Source of the DNA: Iamia majanohamensis | GTDB lineage: Bacteria; Actinomycetota; Acidimicrobiia; Acidimicrobiales; Iamiaceae | Assembly: GCF_028532485.1 (NCBI RefSeq) | Contig: NZ_CP116942.1 | Location: 434,001-498,000 of the forward strand | DNA: 64,000 bases | Direction of reading: 5' to 3' | Part shown: positions 41,826-50,582 of the stretch, piece after piece | Numbering within the stretch: position 1 is the stretch's first letter | How the letters are laid out: each line of letters starts with the position of its first letter | Program-made: the position numbers and the translations under genes | Notes under the pieces: generated by a model | The model's database searches: none | What the model saw: the letters and a program-made list of their open reading frames with translations, nothing else | Told to the model about the DNA's origin: nothing

Positions 41826-42377
41826 GTGCCTCCCGGGTCCGCACCTGCCGCGCCGGCCGCCACCGCGGCCCCGCCGCGCCGCGCCCGCCCGGCCGGCGTC
41901 GTCCTGCCCCCCTCCGGCGACACGTGGGTCGACGTCACCTCGGCCCCCCTGGGCGCCGCCGCGGTGGGCCCCTGGGCCACCACCGCCGACTGCGGCGCGG
42001 TGGTCACCTTCAGCGGCACCGTGCGCGACCACGCGCCGGGCCGCGACGCGGTGAGCGCGCTCACCTACGAGGCCTACGTCGAGGCCGCGGTCGACCGCAT
42101 GGCGGCGGTGGTCGACGACGTGCGCACCCGCTGGCCCGACGTGCGCCGGGTCGCCGCCCTGCACCGCACCGGGCGCCTGGAGGTGGGCGACGTCGCCGTG
42201 GTCGTCGCCGTCTCCGCCCCCCACCGGGAGGCCGCCTTCGCCGCCGCCGCCCACTGCATCGACACCCTCAAGGCCACGGTCCCGCTCTGGAAGAAGGAGA
42301 CCTGGGCCGAGGGCGAGGAGTGGGGCACCGACGCCACCCCCCTCGCCGACCCGGGTGGGGAGGCGGACCGCCGGTGA
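41826..42377 (+). CDS. moaE: Molybdopterin synthase catalytic subunit MoaE
   Basis: A 183-residue MoaE. After a 30-residue Pro/Ala-rich extension come VDVTSAPL, CGAVVTFSGTVRDHA and LTYEAYVEAAVDRM. HRTGRLEVGDVAVVVAVSAPHR and the catalytic-lysine segment ATVPLWKKETW follow. MoaE with MoaD inserts the dithiolene sulfurs of molybdopterin. No other molybdenum-cofactor gene is in the window. It shares a GTGA overlap with the next small gene. Confidence 0.93.
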   Translation: MPPGSAPAAPAATAAPPRRARPAGVVLPPSGDTWVDVTSAPLGAAAVGPWATTADCGAVVTFSGTVRDHAPGRDAVSALTYEAYVEAAVDRMAAVVDDVRTRWPDVRRVAALHRTGRLEVGDVAVVVAVSAPHREAAFAAAAHCIDTLKATVPLWKKETWAEGEEWGTDATPLADPGGEADRR

Positions 42378-42592
42378 GCCCCTTCGTCTTCCTCCTCGTG
42401 CCGGTGGTGATCATCCTCCTGGCGTCGCTCCTCATGTGGCTGCGGGGCCGGAACCCGACCACCCTCAAGTCGGGCATCGACGGGTTCAACCGCGAGATGC
42501 GGGCCCTGTCGCCCGACGACGCCCCCCGGTCCCCGCGGCGGTTCGAGGCCGAGCGCCCGAGCGAGCCGGCCCCGAGGGACCGGGACCGCTGA
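42374..42592 (+). CDS. Small single-helix membrane protein
   Basis: A 72-residue protein: one N-terminal membrane helix (FVFLLVPVVIILLASLLMWL) and a basic, proline-rich cytoplasmic tail with DGFNREMRALSPDD. It is translationally coupled to moaE (GTGA) and ends just before mreB. The family is unknown; its neighbour suggests a cell-shape role, but only by position. Confidence 0.65.
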   Translation: MSPFVFLLVPVVIILLASLLMWLRGRNPTTLKSGIDGFNREMRALSPDDAPRSPRRFEAERPSEPAPRDRDR

Positions 42593-42593
42593 G

Positions 42594-43598
42594 GTGGCCC
42601 GCGACCTCGCCATCGACCTCGGCACCGCCAACACCCTGGTGTACGCCCGGGGGCAGGGCATCGTCCTGAACGAGCCCTCGGTCATCGCCCTCAACCAGAA
42701 CACGGGCGACGTGCTGGCCATGGGCCACGAGGCCTGGCAGATGATCGGGCGCACGCCCGGGTCCATCGTCGCCGTCCGGCCCCTCCGCCAGGGCGCCATC
42801 ACCGACTTCGACATCACCCAGCGGATGATCCGCCTGCTCCTCCACCGGGCCGGGGTCAGCCGCTTCAACCGGCCCCGGGTGGTCATCTGCGTGCCGTCGG
42901 CCATCACCGAGGTCGAGCGCCGGGCCGTGACCGAGGCCGCCCGCCGGGCCGGGGCGGCCGAGGCCCAGCTCATCGAGCAGCCCATGGCCGCCGCCCTCGG
43001 CGCCGGGCTCACCATCAACGAGCCGGTCGCCAACATGGTGGTCGACGTCGGCGGCGGCACGTCGGAGACGGCGCTCATCTCGCTCGGCGGGGTCGTCGCC
43101 CTCCAGGCCGTGCGGGTCGGGTCCTTCGACATCGACGCCGCCATCCAGGGCTTCATCCGGCGCGAGTACGGCATCGCCATCGGCGAGCGCACGGCCGAGG
43201 AGATCAAGGTCTCCATCGGCTCCGCCTTCCCGGTCAACGACGGGGTGAAGGCCGAGGTCCGGGGTCGCGACCTGATGACCGGCCTGCCCAAGACGGTGAT
43301 CCTCTCGCCGGTCGAGGTGCGCACGGCCATCTCCGAGCCGGTCACCGCCATCGTCGACTCCGTCATCGCCTGCCTGGGCGAGGCGCCCCCGGAGCTGGCC
43401 CACGACCTCATCGTGCGGGGCATGCACCTGGTCGGCGGCGGCGGCATGCTCGCCGGCCTGGCCCAGCGCATCGCCAACGAGACCGAGATCCCCGTCTACC
43501 TCGTGGACGCCCCGCTCGAGTGCGTGGTGCTCGGCGCGGGCAAGTGCGTCGAGGCCTACGACCAGCTCAAGGTCATGTTCATGGGCGAGCGGATGTAG
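42594..43598 (+). CDS. mreB: Rod-shape-determining protein MreB
   Basis: A 334-residue actin-like protein. The phosphate-1 motif is IDLGTANTLVY, phosphate-2 is VVDVGGGTSETALISLGG, and the adenosine motif is MHLVGGGGMLAGLA; LNEPSVIALNQNTG is a typical MreB segment. The length fits the family (about 330-345). It organises cell-wall synthesis below the membrane, implying rod-like growth; mreC and mreD are not present here. It starts with GTG 1 base after the small membrane protein. Confidence 0.94.
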   Translation: MARDLAIDLGTANTLVYARGQGIVLNEPSVIALNQNTGDVLAMGHEAWQMIGRTPGSIVAVRPLRQGAITDFDITQRMIRLLLHRAGVSRFNRPRVVICVPSAITEVERRAVTEAARRAGAAEAQLIEQPMAAALGAGLTINEPVANMVVDVGGGTSETALISLGGVVALQAVRVGSFDIDAAIQGFIRREYGIAIGERTAEEIKVSIGSAFPVNDGVKAEVRGRDLMTGLPKTVILSPVEVRTAISEPVTAIVDSVIACLGEAPPELAHDLIVRGMHLVGGGGMLAGLAQRIANETEIPVYLVDAPLECVVLGAGKCVEAYDQLKVMFMGERM

Positions 43599-43605
43599 CA
43601 CCGCC

Positions 43606-43627
43606 CGGGGCCCGTCGGCGGGCCCCG
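43606..43627 (+). terminator. Hairpin after mreB: CGGGGCCCG-TCGG-CGGGCCCCG
   Basis: A 9-bp perfect stem with a TCGG tetraloop, 7 bases after the mreB stop. Confidence 0.6.
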
Positions 43628-43757
43628 CCGCCCGACCTGCGCGCGCCGGCCCGGCCCGCGTGGTTAGATGGCGCCCGCATCGGTGACCGATGCCACAGTC
43701 CACAGGGGGGGCGGTCGCGGCCGCCGGGGACCACCTCGAGGAGAGCCGACCGCCAGG

Positions 43758-44585
43758 ATGACCGGCACCGACGACGACATGGCCCACGAGCCCGGGACGG
43801 CCGCGGCACCGACGGCCCCCTCGGGCCCCGCGCTGCTCGACGTGGACCGCGTCGGGGTCCGCTTCGGCGGCGTCATCGCCCTCGACGAGCTGTCGTTCCA
43901 GATCCGGCCCCAGGCCATCTGCGCCCTCATCGGCCCGAACGGGGCGGGCAAGACCACCCTGTTCAACGTCATCAGCCGCCTCTACACGGCGTCGTCGGGG
44001 TCGGTGACCTTCGACGGCCGCGACCTGCTCGCGGTGCCGCCCCACCGCATCGCCGAGGTCGGCATCGCCCGCACCTTCCAGAACGTGGCCCTCTTCCCCG
44101 GCCTGTCGGTGCTCGACAACGTGCGGGTGGGCGCCCACACCGAGGGCAGCAACGGCTTCGTCAAGGGCCTGCTCGGCCTGGGTCGGGGCGAGGAGCGCCG
44201 CCTGCGCGACGAGGCCATGGGCATCCTCGAGCGCCTCGAGCTGGCCCACCTGGCGGCCAAGCCGGCGGCGGGGCTGCCGTTCGGGACGCTCAAGCGCATC
44301 GAGCTGGCCCGGGCCCTCGCCGCCCGCCCCCGCCTGCTGATGCTCGACGAGCCCGCCAACGGCCTCACCCACGGCGAGGTCGACGAGCTGGCCGAGACCA
44401 TCCGCCACCTCCGCGCCGAGCTCGACCTCACGGTGCTGCTCGTCGAGCACCACATGTCGATGGTGATGGCCGTGTCGGACCACATCGTGGTGCTCGACTT
44501 CGGCCGGCGCATCGCCGAGGGCCCGCCCGAGGTCGTGCAGAACGACCCGGCCGTGATCGAGGCCTACCTGGGGACCAGCGAGTGA
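43758..44585 (+). CDS. livG: Branched-chain-amino-acid-type ABC transporter ATPase (LivG-like)
   Basis: A 275-residue ATPase: Walker A GPNGAGKTT, Q-loop RTFQNVALFPGLSVLDNV, signature region LPFGTLKRIELARALA (a variant without canonical LSGGQ), Walker B LLMLDEPANGL and VLLVEHHMSMVM as switch His. This variant signature occurs in LivG-like proteins. The first gene of a complete Liv cluster. The ATG at 43758 was chosen for its distance to a GAGGAGAG site; a TTAGAT element (43664-43669) is a weak promoter candidate. Confidence 0.92.
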   Translation: MTGTDDDMAHEPGTAAAPTAPSGPALLDVDRVGVRFGGVIALDELSFQIRPQAICALIGPNGAGKTTLFNVISRLYTASSGSVTFDGRDLLAVPPHRIAEVGIARTFQNVALFPGLSVLDNVRVGAHTEGSNGFVKGLLGLGRGEERRLRDEAMGILERLELAHLAAKPAAGLPFGTLKRIELARALAARPRLLMLDEPANGLTHGEVDELAETIRHLRAELDLTVLLVEHHMSMVMAVSDHIVVLDFGRRIAEGPPEVVQNDPAVIEAYLGTSE

Positions 44586-44601
44586 GCGGGGGCGGCCGGC
44601 G

Positions 44602-45309
44602 ATGAGCAGCATGCTGGAGGTCGAGGGCGCGTCGGGCGGCTACGGGCCGGTCACGATCCTGCGCGACATCGACATGCACGTCGACGAGGGCGAGGTCGTC
44701 GTCGTGCTGGGCGCCAACGGGGCGGGCAAGACCACCCTGCTGCGGGCCATCTGCGGCGACATCCGCACCGAGGGCCGCTTCGCCTTCGAGGGGGTCGACC
44801 TGCCCCGGTCGCCGGAGAAGGTGGCGCGGGCCGGGATCGCCCACGTCCCCCAGGGGCGGGGCACCTTCGCCGAGATGACCACCGACGAGAACCTCCGCCT
44901 CGGGGCCGTCACCCGCTCCGACCGCGAGGTCCGGGCCGACATCGACCACTGGTACGAGGTCTTCCCCCGGCTGGGCGAGCGGCGCGACCAGGCCGCGGGC
45001 TCGATGAGCGGGGGCGAGCAGCAGATGCTCGCCATCGCCCGGGCCATGATGCTGCGGCCCCGCCTGCTGCTGCTCGACGAGCCGTCGCTGGGCCTGGCCC
45101 CGCTGATCACCAAGGACCTGTTCGAGCGGCTGGGCCGGCTCAACCGGGACGAGGGGCTCACCGTCCTGGTCGTGGAGCAGAACGCCAACCTCGCCCTCGA
45201 CATCGGCCAGCGGGCCTACGTGATCGAGACCGGGCGCATCGTCGCCACCGGGGCGGCCGAGGACCTGCGCCGCGACGACGCCATCCGCAAGTCCTACCTG
45301 GGGTTCTGA
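44602..45309 (+). CDS. livF: Branched-chain-amino-acid-type ABC transporter ATPase (LivF-like)
   Basis: A 235-residue ATPase with Walker A GANGAGKTT, the Q-loop region HVPQGRGTFAEMTTDENL typical of LivF, signature MSGGEQQMLAIARAMM and Walker B LLLLDEPSLGLAP. It pairs with LivG to drive the importer. It follows livG by 16 bases and precedes livH by 3 bases. Confidence 0.94.
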   Translation: MSSMLEVEGASGGYGPVTILRDIDMHVDEGEVVVVLGANGAGKTTLLRAICGDIRTEGRFAFEGVDLPRSPEKVARAGIAHVPQGRGTFAEMTTDENLRLGAVTRSDREVRADIDHWYEVFPRLGERRDQAAGSMSGGEQQMLAIARAMMLRPRLLLLDEPSLGLAPLITKDLFERLGRLNRDEGLTVLVVEQNANLALDIGQRAYVIETGRIVATGAAEDLRRDDAIRKSYLGF

Positions 45310-45312
45310 GCC

Positions 45313-46236
45313 GTGGACCTGTTCGTCAGCTTCATCCTGAACGGCATCGGCAACGGCGCCATCTACGCGTCGGTGGCCCTGGCCCTGGTGCTCATCTTCC
45401 GGACCACGGGCCTGCTCAACCTGGCCCAGGGCGAGATGGCGCTGTTCTCCACCTACTTCGCCTGGTGGCTGACCTCCAGCTTCGGGATGTCGATCTTCCT
45501 CGCCATCCCGGTGACGATCGTGGCCAGCATGGCGGGCGGCGCAGCGATCGAGCGCACCCTCATCCGGCCCGTCTACGGCCCCGGCAAGAGCCAGCTCAAC
45601 GTGCTCATCGTGATGCTGGGCATGTTCCTCGCCCTCAACGCCCTGGCCCAGCTGCTCTTCAGCGACCAGGCCGAGCCCATGCCCAAGCCGTGGCCCACCA
45701 ACTCCTCGGCCGGCGACCCCACCGGCAGCAGCCAGATCGTCGAGGTCCTGGGCCAGCGCATCTCGTGGGCCACCATCGCCCTCGCCATCGCCCTGGTCGT
45801 CGAGTGCGTCGTGCTCTACGTGCTCTTCCAGCGGACCAAGCTGGGGCTGAAGCTGCGGGCCGTGGCCAACAACACCGAGTCGGCCCGCCTGGTGGGCATC
45901 AACTCCTCGGCCATGCTCATGCTCGGCTGGGCCCTCTCCGCCGGCCTGGGCGCCTTCGCCGGCACGCTGGCCGCCTCGGCCCGCGGGTCGGTCAACCCCG
46001 GCCTCATGGCCATCATCCTCGTCTACGCCTTCTCCGCCGCCGCCCTGGGCGGCTTCGACAGCCCGGTGGGGGCGGTGGTCGGCGGCATGGTCGTGGCCAT
46101 CGCCGAGGCCCTGACCATCGGCTACGTCGACGCCCTGTCGGGCATCGAGCTGGTGGTGCCCTTCGGCATCATCCTGCTGGTGCTGCTGGTCAGACCCCAG
46201 GGGCTGTTCGGCCGGAGGGAGGTGGAACGGGTATGA
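45313..46236 (+). CDS. livH: Branched-chain-amino-acid-type ABC permease (LivH-like)
   Basis: A 307-residue permease with about eight hydrophobic helices. The N-terminus FILNGIGNGAIYASVALAL and the segment TTGLLNLAQGEMALFSTYF are typical of LivH. RAVANNTESARLVGINSSA is the cytoplasmic coupling loop. GTG start; the stop overlaps the livM ATG (ATGA). Confidence 0.94.
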   Translation: MDLFVSFILNGIGNGAIYASVALALVLIFRTTGLLNLAQGEMALFSTYFAWWLTSSFGMSIFLAIPVTIVASMAGGAAIERTLIRPVYGPGKSQLNVLIVMLGMFLALNALAQLLFSDQAEPMPKPWPTNSSAGDPTGSSQIVEVLGQRISWATIALAIALVVECVVLYVLFQRTKLGLKLRAVANNTESARLVGINSSAMLMLGWALSAGLGAFAGTLAASARGSVNPGLMAIILVYAFSAAALGGFDSPVGAVVGGMVVAIAEALTIGYVDALSGIELVVPFGIILLVLLVRPQGLFGRREVERV

Positions 46237-47333
46237 CGCGCACCCGCCTCCGCATCCTCGTCGGCATCCTCGTCGCCGCCGCGGCCCTGTACGCGCCGTA
46301 CTACTTCCAGGCGCCCACCAACGCCGACCTGTCGATGGCCATCTACTTCGCCATCGCGGCCATGGGCCTCAACCTGCTCACCGGCTTCAACGGCCAGATC
46401 TCGATCGGCCACGGCGCCTTCTTCGGCGTGGGCGCCTTCACCTCCGCCATCCTCGTCGACAGCTACGGCTGGTCCTACGAGCTCACCCTGCCGGTGGCCG
46501 CCCTCCTCGCCGCCGGGCTGGGCGTGCTCGTCGGCATCCCGGCCCTGCGGGTGCGCGGCCTCTACCTCGCCCTGGTCACCCTGGGCCTGGCCGTGCTCTT
46601 CCCGCGCGTCGCGCTCAAGTACGTCGACGGCACCGGCGGCACCGCGCTCGTGCGCCCGGACCGCGACTCGTTCGACTCCCTGCTCACCTTCCTGGCCAAC
46701 GACCAGTGGGAGTACGTCGAGTGCCTGGTGGTGGCGGTCGTGCTCTTCGTGCTGGCCTGGAACCTCAGCCGGTCGCGCATCGGGCGGGCCATGGTGGCCG
46801 TCCGCGACCAGGAGTTGGCCGCGTCCACGGTGGGCATCCACCTGGCCCGCGTGAAGGTCGGCACCTTCGCCCTGTCGGCCGCCTACGCCGGCATCGCCGG
46901 GGGCCTGTCGGTGATGGTCGACAAGGCCGCCGACGCCACCGACCCCACCCTCGCCTTCCGGAACTCCATCGAGTTCCTCGTCGCCGTCGTCATCGGGGGC
47001 ACCGCCACCATCCTCGGCCCGGCCGTGGGGGCCCTGATCCTCGTGTTCCTGCGCACCCGGACCGACGGGCTCATCGAGGGCAAGGAGATCCTCTCGCCCG
47101 CCATCTTCGGCGCGGCCCTGATCGCCGTGGTGTTCGTGCTGCCCGACGGCGTGGTCGGCGGCCTGCGCCGCCTGACCGACCGCCTCCTGCCGGCCCGCGC
47201 CGGCGAGGAGGCCAACCTGGCCGGCGCCACCGCCATGCGTGGCGACGCCGTCGCGGGGTCCGACGACGCCGTCGACGACCCCGACCCACCGGGCGCGCCG
47301 CCCGGTCCACCCCCAACCAAGGAGAACCCATGA
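46233..47333 (+). CDS. livM: Branched-chain-amino-acid-type ABC permease (LivM-like)
   Basis: A 366-residue permease. MGLNLLTGFNGQISIGHGAFFG is a LivM hallmark in the third helix region, and AVRDQELAASTVGIHLARVKV is the coupling loop. GGTATILGPAVGALIL and the remaining helices complete the channel. A 45-residue Asp/Pro-rich cytoplasmic tail is longer than usual. GGAGGGAGG precedes the start, and the stop overlaps the next gene. Confidence 0.93.
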   Translation: MTRTRLRILVGILVAAAALYAPYYFQAPTNADLSMAIYFAIAAMGLNLLTGFNGQISIGHGAFFGVGAFTSAILVDSYGWSYELTLPVAALLAAGLGVLVGIPALRVRGLYLALVTLGLAVLFPRVALKYVDGTGGTALVRPDRDSFDSLLTFLANDQWEYVECLVVAVVLFVLAWNLSRSRIGRAMVAVRDQELAASTVGIHLARVKVGTFALSAAYAGIAGGLSVMVDKAADATDPTLAFRNSIEFLVAVVIGGTATILGPAVGALILVFLRTRTDGLIEGKEILSPAIFGAALIAVVFVLPDGVVGGLRRLTDRLLPARAGEEANLAGATAMRGDAVAGSDDAVDDPDPPGAPPGPPPTKENP

Positions 47334-48700
47334 GACGATCCCGCAACCGGGCCCTGCTCGCGATCCTGGCCGCGCTGGTCCTGCTCTTCGGCGCCTGCAG
47401 CAGTCGGGACGACGACTCCGCCAGCAGCGGCGGCGACGGCGGCGGGGGCGAGGACGGCGCCGAGGTCGAGGGCATCGACACCTCCGAGTGCGCCTCGGAC
47501 CCGACCGCCGAGATCGAGGGCGACACCATCAAGATCGTGTCCTCCTACCCCCAGTCCGGGCTCACCGCGGCCTTCGCCGAGATCGCCCGGGGCTGGACGG
47601 CGTACTTCGAGAAGGTCAACGCCGAGGGCGGCGTGACCATCGGGGACCGCACCTTCCAGCTCGAGTACGAGGACCTCGACGACGAGTACAACCCGCAGCA
47701 GACGGCCTCGAACATCGAGGAGCTTGTCGGCACCGACGGCGAGGGCGCCTTCGCCGTCTTCAGCGTCGTGGGCACCGCCAACAACATCAACATCCGCGAC
47801 TTCCTCGGCGACCTCTGCGTCCCCGACCTGTTCGCGGCGACCGGCTCGGTGGCGTGGGGCAACCCCGACTACCCGTGGCTCACGGGCTCGACCCTGTCGC
47901 CCTACAGCCTCGAGTCCCAGGCCTTCGTCCAGTACCTGGAGGAGAACCAGCCCGGCGCCAAGGTCGGCATGCTCCGCCAGGCCGACGAGTTCGGCGAGAC
48001 CTACGAGGAGAGCTTCCGCAACGCCATCGAGGGCACCGACATCGAGCTGGTCGAGGTCCAGGAGTACCCCGTCGGCTCCGACGAGGTGAGCTCCCAGGTC
48101 ACGGCGCTGGCCGGCAGCGGGGCCGACGCCTTCTTCAACGGCGGCACCCTTCTGGCCTGCCCCAGCGCCCTCACCGCGCAGCAGCAGGAGGGCTGGGACG
48201 TCCCCACGTGGGTCTCGGGCACCTGCATCTCCAAGACCCTCACCGGCATCGCCGGGGCCGCGGCCGACGGGGTGATCAGCATGACCAACCTCAAGGACCC
48301 GCAGAACCCCAAGTACGACGACGACCCGGACATGGTCGAGTTCCAGGAGGTCGTGGCCGAGTACGCCTCGGACTTCAAGGGCCGTGAGCTCGACCCGGAG
48401 AACGCCATCATCGGCTACGGCTACACCCAGGCCGAGCTGTTCGTGATGGCCATGGAGGAGGCCGAGGCCCCGACCCGGCTGGCCATCATGGACAGCGTCC
48501 GCAACATGGAGGACGTCAGCACCGGGCTCATGCTCGACGGCGTCTCGGTGACCAACGGCCCCGAGGACAACTTCCTCGGCGAGACCGTGCAGCTGGTCCA
48601 GTACGACGCGGCCGAGGTCCACTTCGACGAGATCGGCGAGCTGATCGACTTCGAGGGCCAGACCGCCGAGCTCACCCCCGAGGAGCTCATCAACGGCTAG
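47330..48700 (+). CDS. ABC transporter substrate-binding lipoprotein (Leu/Ile/Val-binding-like)
   Basis: A 456-residue periplasmic-binding-protein type I lipoprotein: signal LLAILAALVLLFGAC with lipobox LFGAC, an acidic/Ser/Gly-rich linker, then a Peripla_BP_6 domain (about 60-450). It includes SSYPQSGLTAAFAEIARGW, FAVFSVVGTANNINIRDFL and LLRQADEFGETYEESF-like segments. The ligand may be a branched-chain amino acid, urea or another small compound; sequence does not decide it. The last gene of the cluster, overlapping livM by 4 bases and ending at a strong hairpin. Confidence 0.92.
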   Translation: MRRSRNRALLAILAALVLLFGACSSRDDDSASSGGDGGGGEDGAEVEGIDTSECASDPTAEIEGDTIKIVSSYPQSGLTAAFAEIARGWTAYFEKVNAEGGVTIGDRTFQLEYEDLDDEYNPQQTASNIEELVGTDGEGAFAVFSVVGTANNINIRDFLGDLCVPDLFAATGSVAWGNPDYPWLTGSTLSPYSLESQAFVQYLEENQPGAKVGMLRQADEFGETYEESFRNAIEGTDIELVEVQEYPVGSDEVSSQVTALAGSGADAFFNGGTLLACPSALTAQQQEGWDVPTWVSGTCISKTLTGIAGAAADGVISMTNLKDPQNPKYDDDPDMVEFQEVVAEYASDFKGRELDPENAIIGYGYTQAELFVMAMEEAEAPTRLAIMDSVRNMEDVSTGLMLDGVSVTNGPEDNFLGETVQLVQYDAAEVHFDEIGELIDFEGQTAELTPEELING

Positions 48701-48719
48701 CGGGCCCACCCGCCGACAC

Positions 48720-48752
48720 CGGACCCCGGGGCGCCACGCGCCCCGGGGTCCG
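48720..48752 (+). terminator. Very strong hairpin, 15-bp stem, end of Liv cluster
   Basis: CGGACCCCGGGGCGC pairs perfectly with GCGCCCCGGGGTCCG around a CAC loop, 20 bases after the substrate-binding protein gene. Confidence 0.75.
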
Positions 48753-48799
48753 TCGCGTCGGGGCGGCGACCGTCCCCGGCGGCCGCGACGGGCCGTCGG

Positions 48800-48805
48800 T
48801 AGGGT
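48800..48805 (+). promoter_or_regulatory. -10 element TAGGGT, leaderless start
   Basis: TAGGGT ends 6 bases before the ATG at 48812. Confidence 0.5.
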
Positions 48806-48811
48806 CCGGCC

Positions 48812-49861
48812 ATGGCGACCGCCCGCACCGCACCCTCCGGCCGCGCCGGTCGGGGGCGTCGCCGGCGGGGCCTGACCGTGGCCGTCACCGGCCCCACCGG
48901 GACCTTCGGCGCCGGCCTGCTGCCGCTGCTCGAGGCCGACGACCGCGTCGACCGGGTCGTCGGGGTCGCCCGGCGGCCCTTCGACCCGGCGGCCCGGGGC
49001 TGGACGAAGATGGAGTACCGCCGGGGGGACGTGCGCGACCCCGAGGTGCTGGAGGAGGCCTTCGCCGGGGCCGACGTGGTCGTGCACCTGGCCTTCCTGA
49101 TCACGGGGACCTCGGGCCGCGAGGTCACCCGGGCGGTCAACGTCGAGGGGAGCCTCAACGTGGTCCGGGCCGCCGCTGCGGTCGGCGCCCGGCGGCTCGT
49201 CTACGCCTCGTCGGTGGCCGCCTACGGCTTCCACGCCGACAACCCCGTGGGCCTCACCGAGGACTGGCCCACCCGCCCCGCGGCGCGCCTCTTCTACGCC
49301 CAGGAGAAGGCCGAGCTGGAGCGCCTGCTCGGCGAGGAGGTCGACGCGCTCCCCGACCTCGACCTCTTCCTGCTGCGCCCGCCGATCGTGCTCGGCCCCC
49401 ACGCCGTCGGCGGCAAGGAGCTCCCCGCCCCGCTCATGGCCCTGGGCCGGGCCGCGGCCGGGCTGCTCGACCGCCTGCCCGTGGCCCTGCCGGTGCCGGC
49501 GCCGGCCATCCCGATCCAGCTCGTGCACGAGGACGACGTGGGCCGGGCCCTCCAGCTCTGCGTGGTGGGCGCGGGCCCGCCGGGCGCCTACAACATCGCC
49601 GGCGACGGCGTGGTCACCGGGGCCGACGTGGCCCGCGAGCTGGGCCTCACCCCGCTCCCGGTGCCGGCCGGGGTCGCCCACCGGGTGGCCCGGGGCCTGG
49701 CCGCCCTGCCGGCCCCGCCGTTTCTGCCGCCCGTCCTCGACTGGGTCGAGGCCGGGGCCCAGCCGTCGATCATGGACACCACCAAGGCCCGCGAGCTGCT
49801 CGGCTGGGAGCCCCGGGTGACCGCCCTCGAGGCCCTCCGCTCCACCCTCCACCCCGACTGA
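48812..49861 (+). CDS. NAD-dependent epimerase/dehydratase (SDR)
   Basis: A 349-residue extended SDR. The cofactor motif is VAVTGPTGTFGAG (TGxxGxxG), with VVHLAFLI and the active-site Ser and Tyr/Lys in LVYASSVAAYGF and ARLFYAQEKAELE. The Y-x-x-x-K pattern is complete (YAQEK). Typical of nucleotide-sugar or steroid/terpenoid SDRs; substrate unknown. It converges on bioD; a 67-base gap shows no obvious terminator. The 39511 epimerase is a distant relative. Confidence 0.85.
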   Translation: MATARTAPSGRAGRGRRRRGLTVAVTGPTGTFGAGLLPLLEADDRVDRVVGVARRPFDPAARGWTKMEYRRGDVRDPEVLEEAFAGADVVVHLAFLITGTSGREVTRAVNVEGSLNVVRAAAAVGARRLVYASSVAAYGFHADNPVGLTEDWPTRPAARLFYAQEKAELERLLGEEVDALPDLDLFLLRPPIVLGPHAVGGKELPAPLMALGRAAAGLLDRLPVALPVPAPAIPIQLVHEDDVGRALQLCVVGAGPPGAYNIAGDGVVTGADVARELGLTPLPVPAGVAHRVARGLAALPAPPFLPPVLDWVEAGAQPSIMDTTKARELLGWEPRVTALEALRSTLHPD

Positions 49862-49928
49862 CCGGCCCCTCAGAAGACCGCCACCCCCACGCGCTCCCTG
49901 CGCCCACCAGGGTCGCGGTCCCGGGGGG

Positions 49929-50582
49929 TCAGCGGAGGCGGGCGACGAGGGCGGGCACGTCGGTGACGAGGTCGACGCCGTCGCGGGCGGCCAGCCAGTC
50001 CCGGTTGGCCCGGTGCAGGGCGTCGTCGGGGTCGAAGCGGTTGAGCACGACGACGGTGGGCCACGTCTCCCCGGCCAGGGCGGCCAGGCAGAGCCGGACG
50101 CTGTTCAGGGTGCCGAGGCCGGCGTCGGCGACGAGCACGGCGAGGTCGCAGCCCACCGCCCGGGCCAGGTCGACCGCCGTGCCGTCGTCGGCCGCGGGCG
50201 AGAGCAGCCCGCCCGCCGTCTCGACCAGCCCCACGGCGACGCCCTCGGGCCAGGTCAGCTCGCCGGCCAGCTCGGCCACCGAGGGCACGGGCCGGCCCAG
50301 GGCGGCGGCGGCCATCGGCGGGGCCATGGCCACCTCGTAGCGGCGGTGGGCCGGGCACACGGCCAGGGGGTCCTCGCCCGAGCCCCCGGCCAGGACGTCG
50401 GCGTCGGAGGGGGAGGTGTCGTCGGGGTCGGCCGACTGGCCCGGCTTGCGGGCCGCCACCGCCACCCCGGCCCCGCGCAGGGCCTCGAGCAGCCGGGCGC
50501 CGACCCACGTCTTGCCCACCTCGGTGCCGGTGCCCAGCACCACCACCACCCGGTCCGGGCGGGGCCCGCCCGTCGTGCTCAC
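49929..50582 (-). CDS. bioD: Dethiobiotin synthetase
   Basis: A 217-residue ATPase with Walker A GTGTEVGKTW, the substrate-binding segment ARKPGQSADP, and VETAGGLLSPAADDGTAVDL (VEGAGG-type Walker B region, here VETAGG). It closes the ureido ring by adding CO2 to diaminopelargonate with ATP. The GTG start at 50582 overlaps the bioF stop. Last gene of the biotin cluster. Confidence 0.93.
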   Translation of the reverse strand: MSTTGGPRPDRVVVVLGTGTEVGKTWVGARLLEALRGAGVAVAARKPGQSADPDDTSPSDADVLAGGSGEDPLAVCPAHRRYEVAMAPPMAAAALGRPVPSVAELAGELTWPEGVAVGLVETAGGLLSPAADDGTAVDLARAVGCDLAVLVADAGLGTLNSVRLCLAALAGETWPTVVVLNRFDPDDALHRANRDWLAARDGVDLVTDVPALVARLR

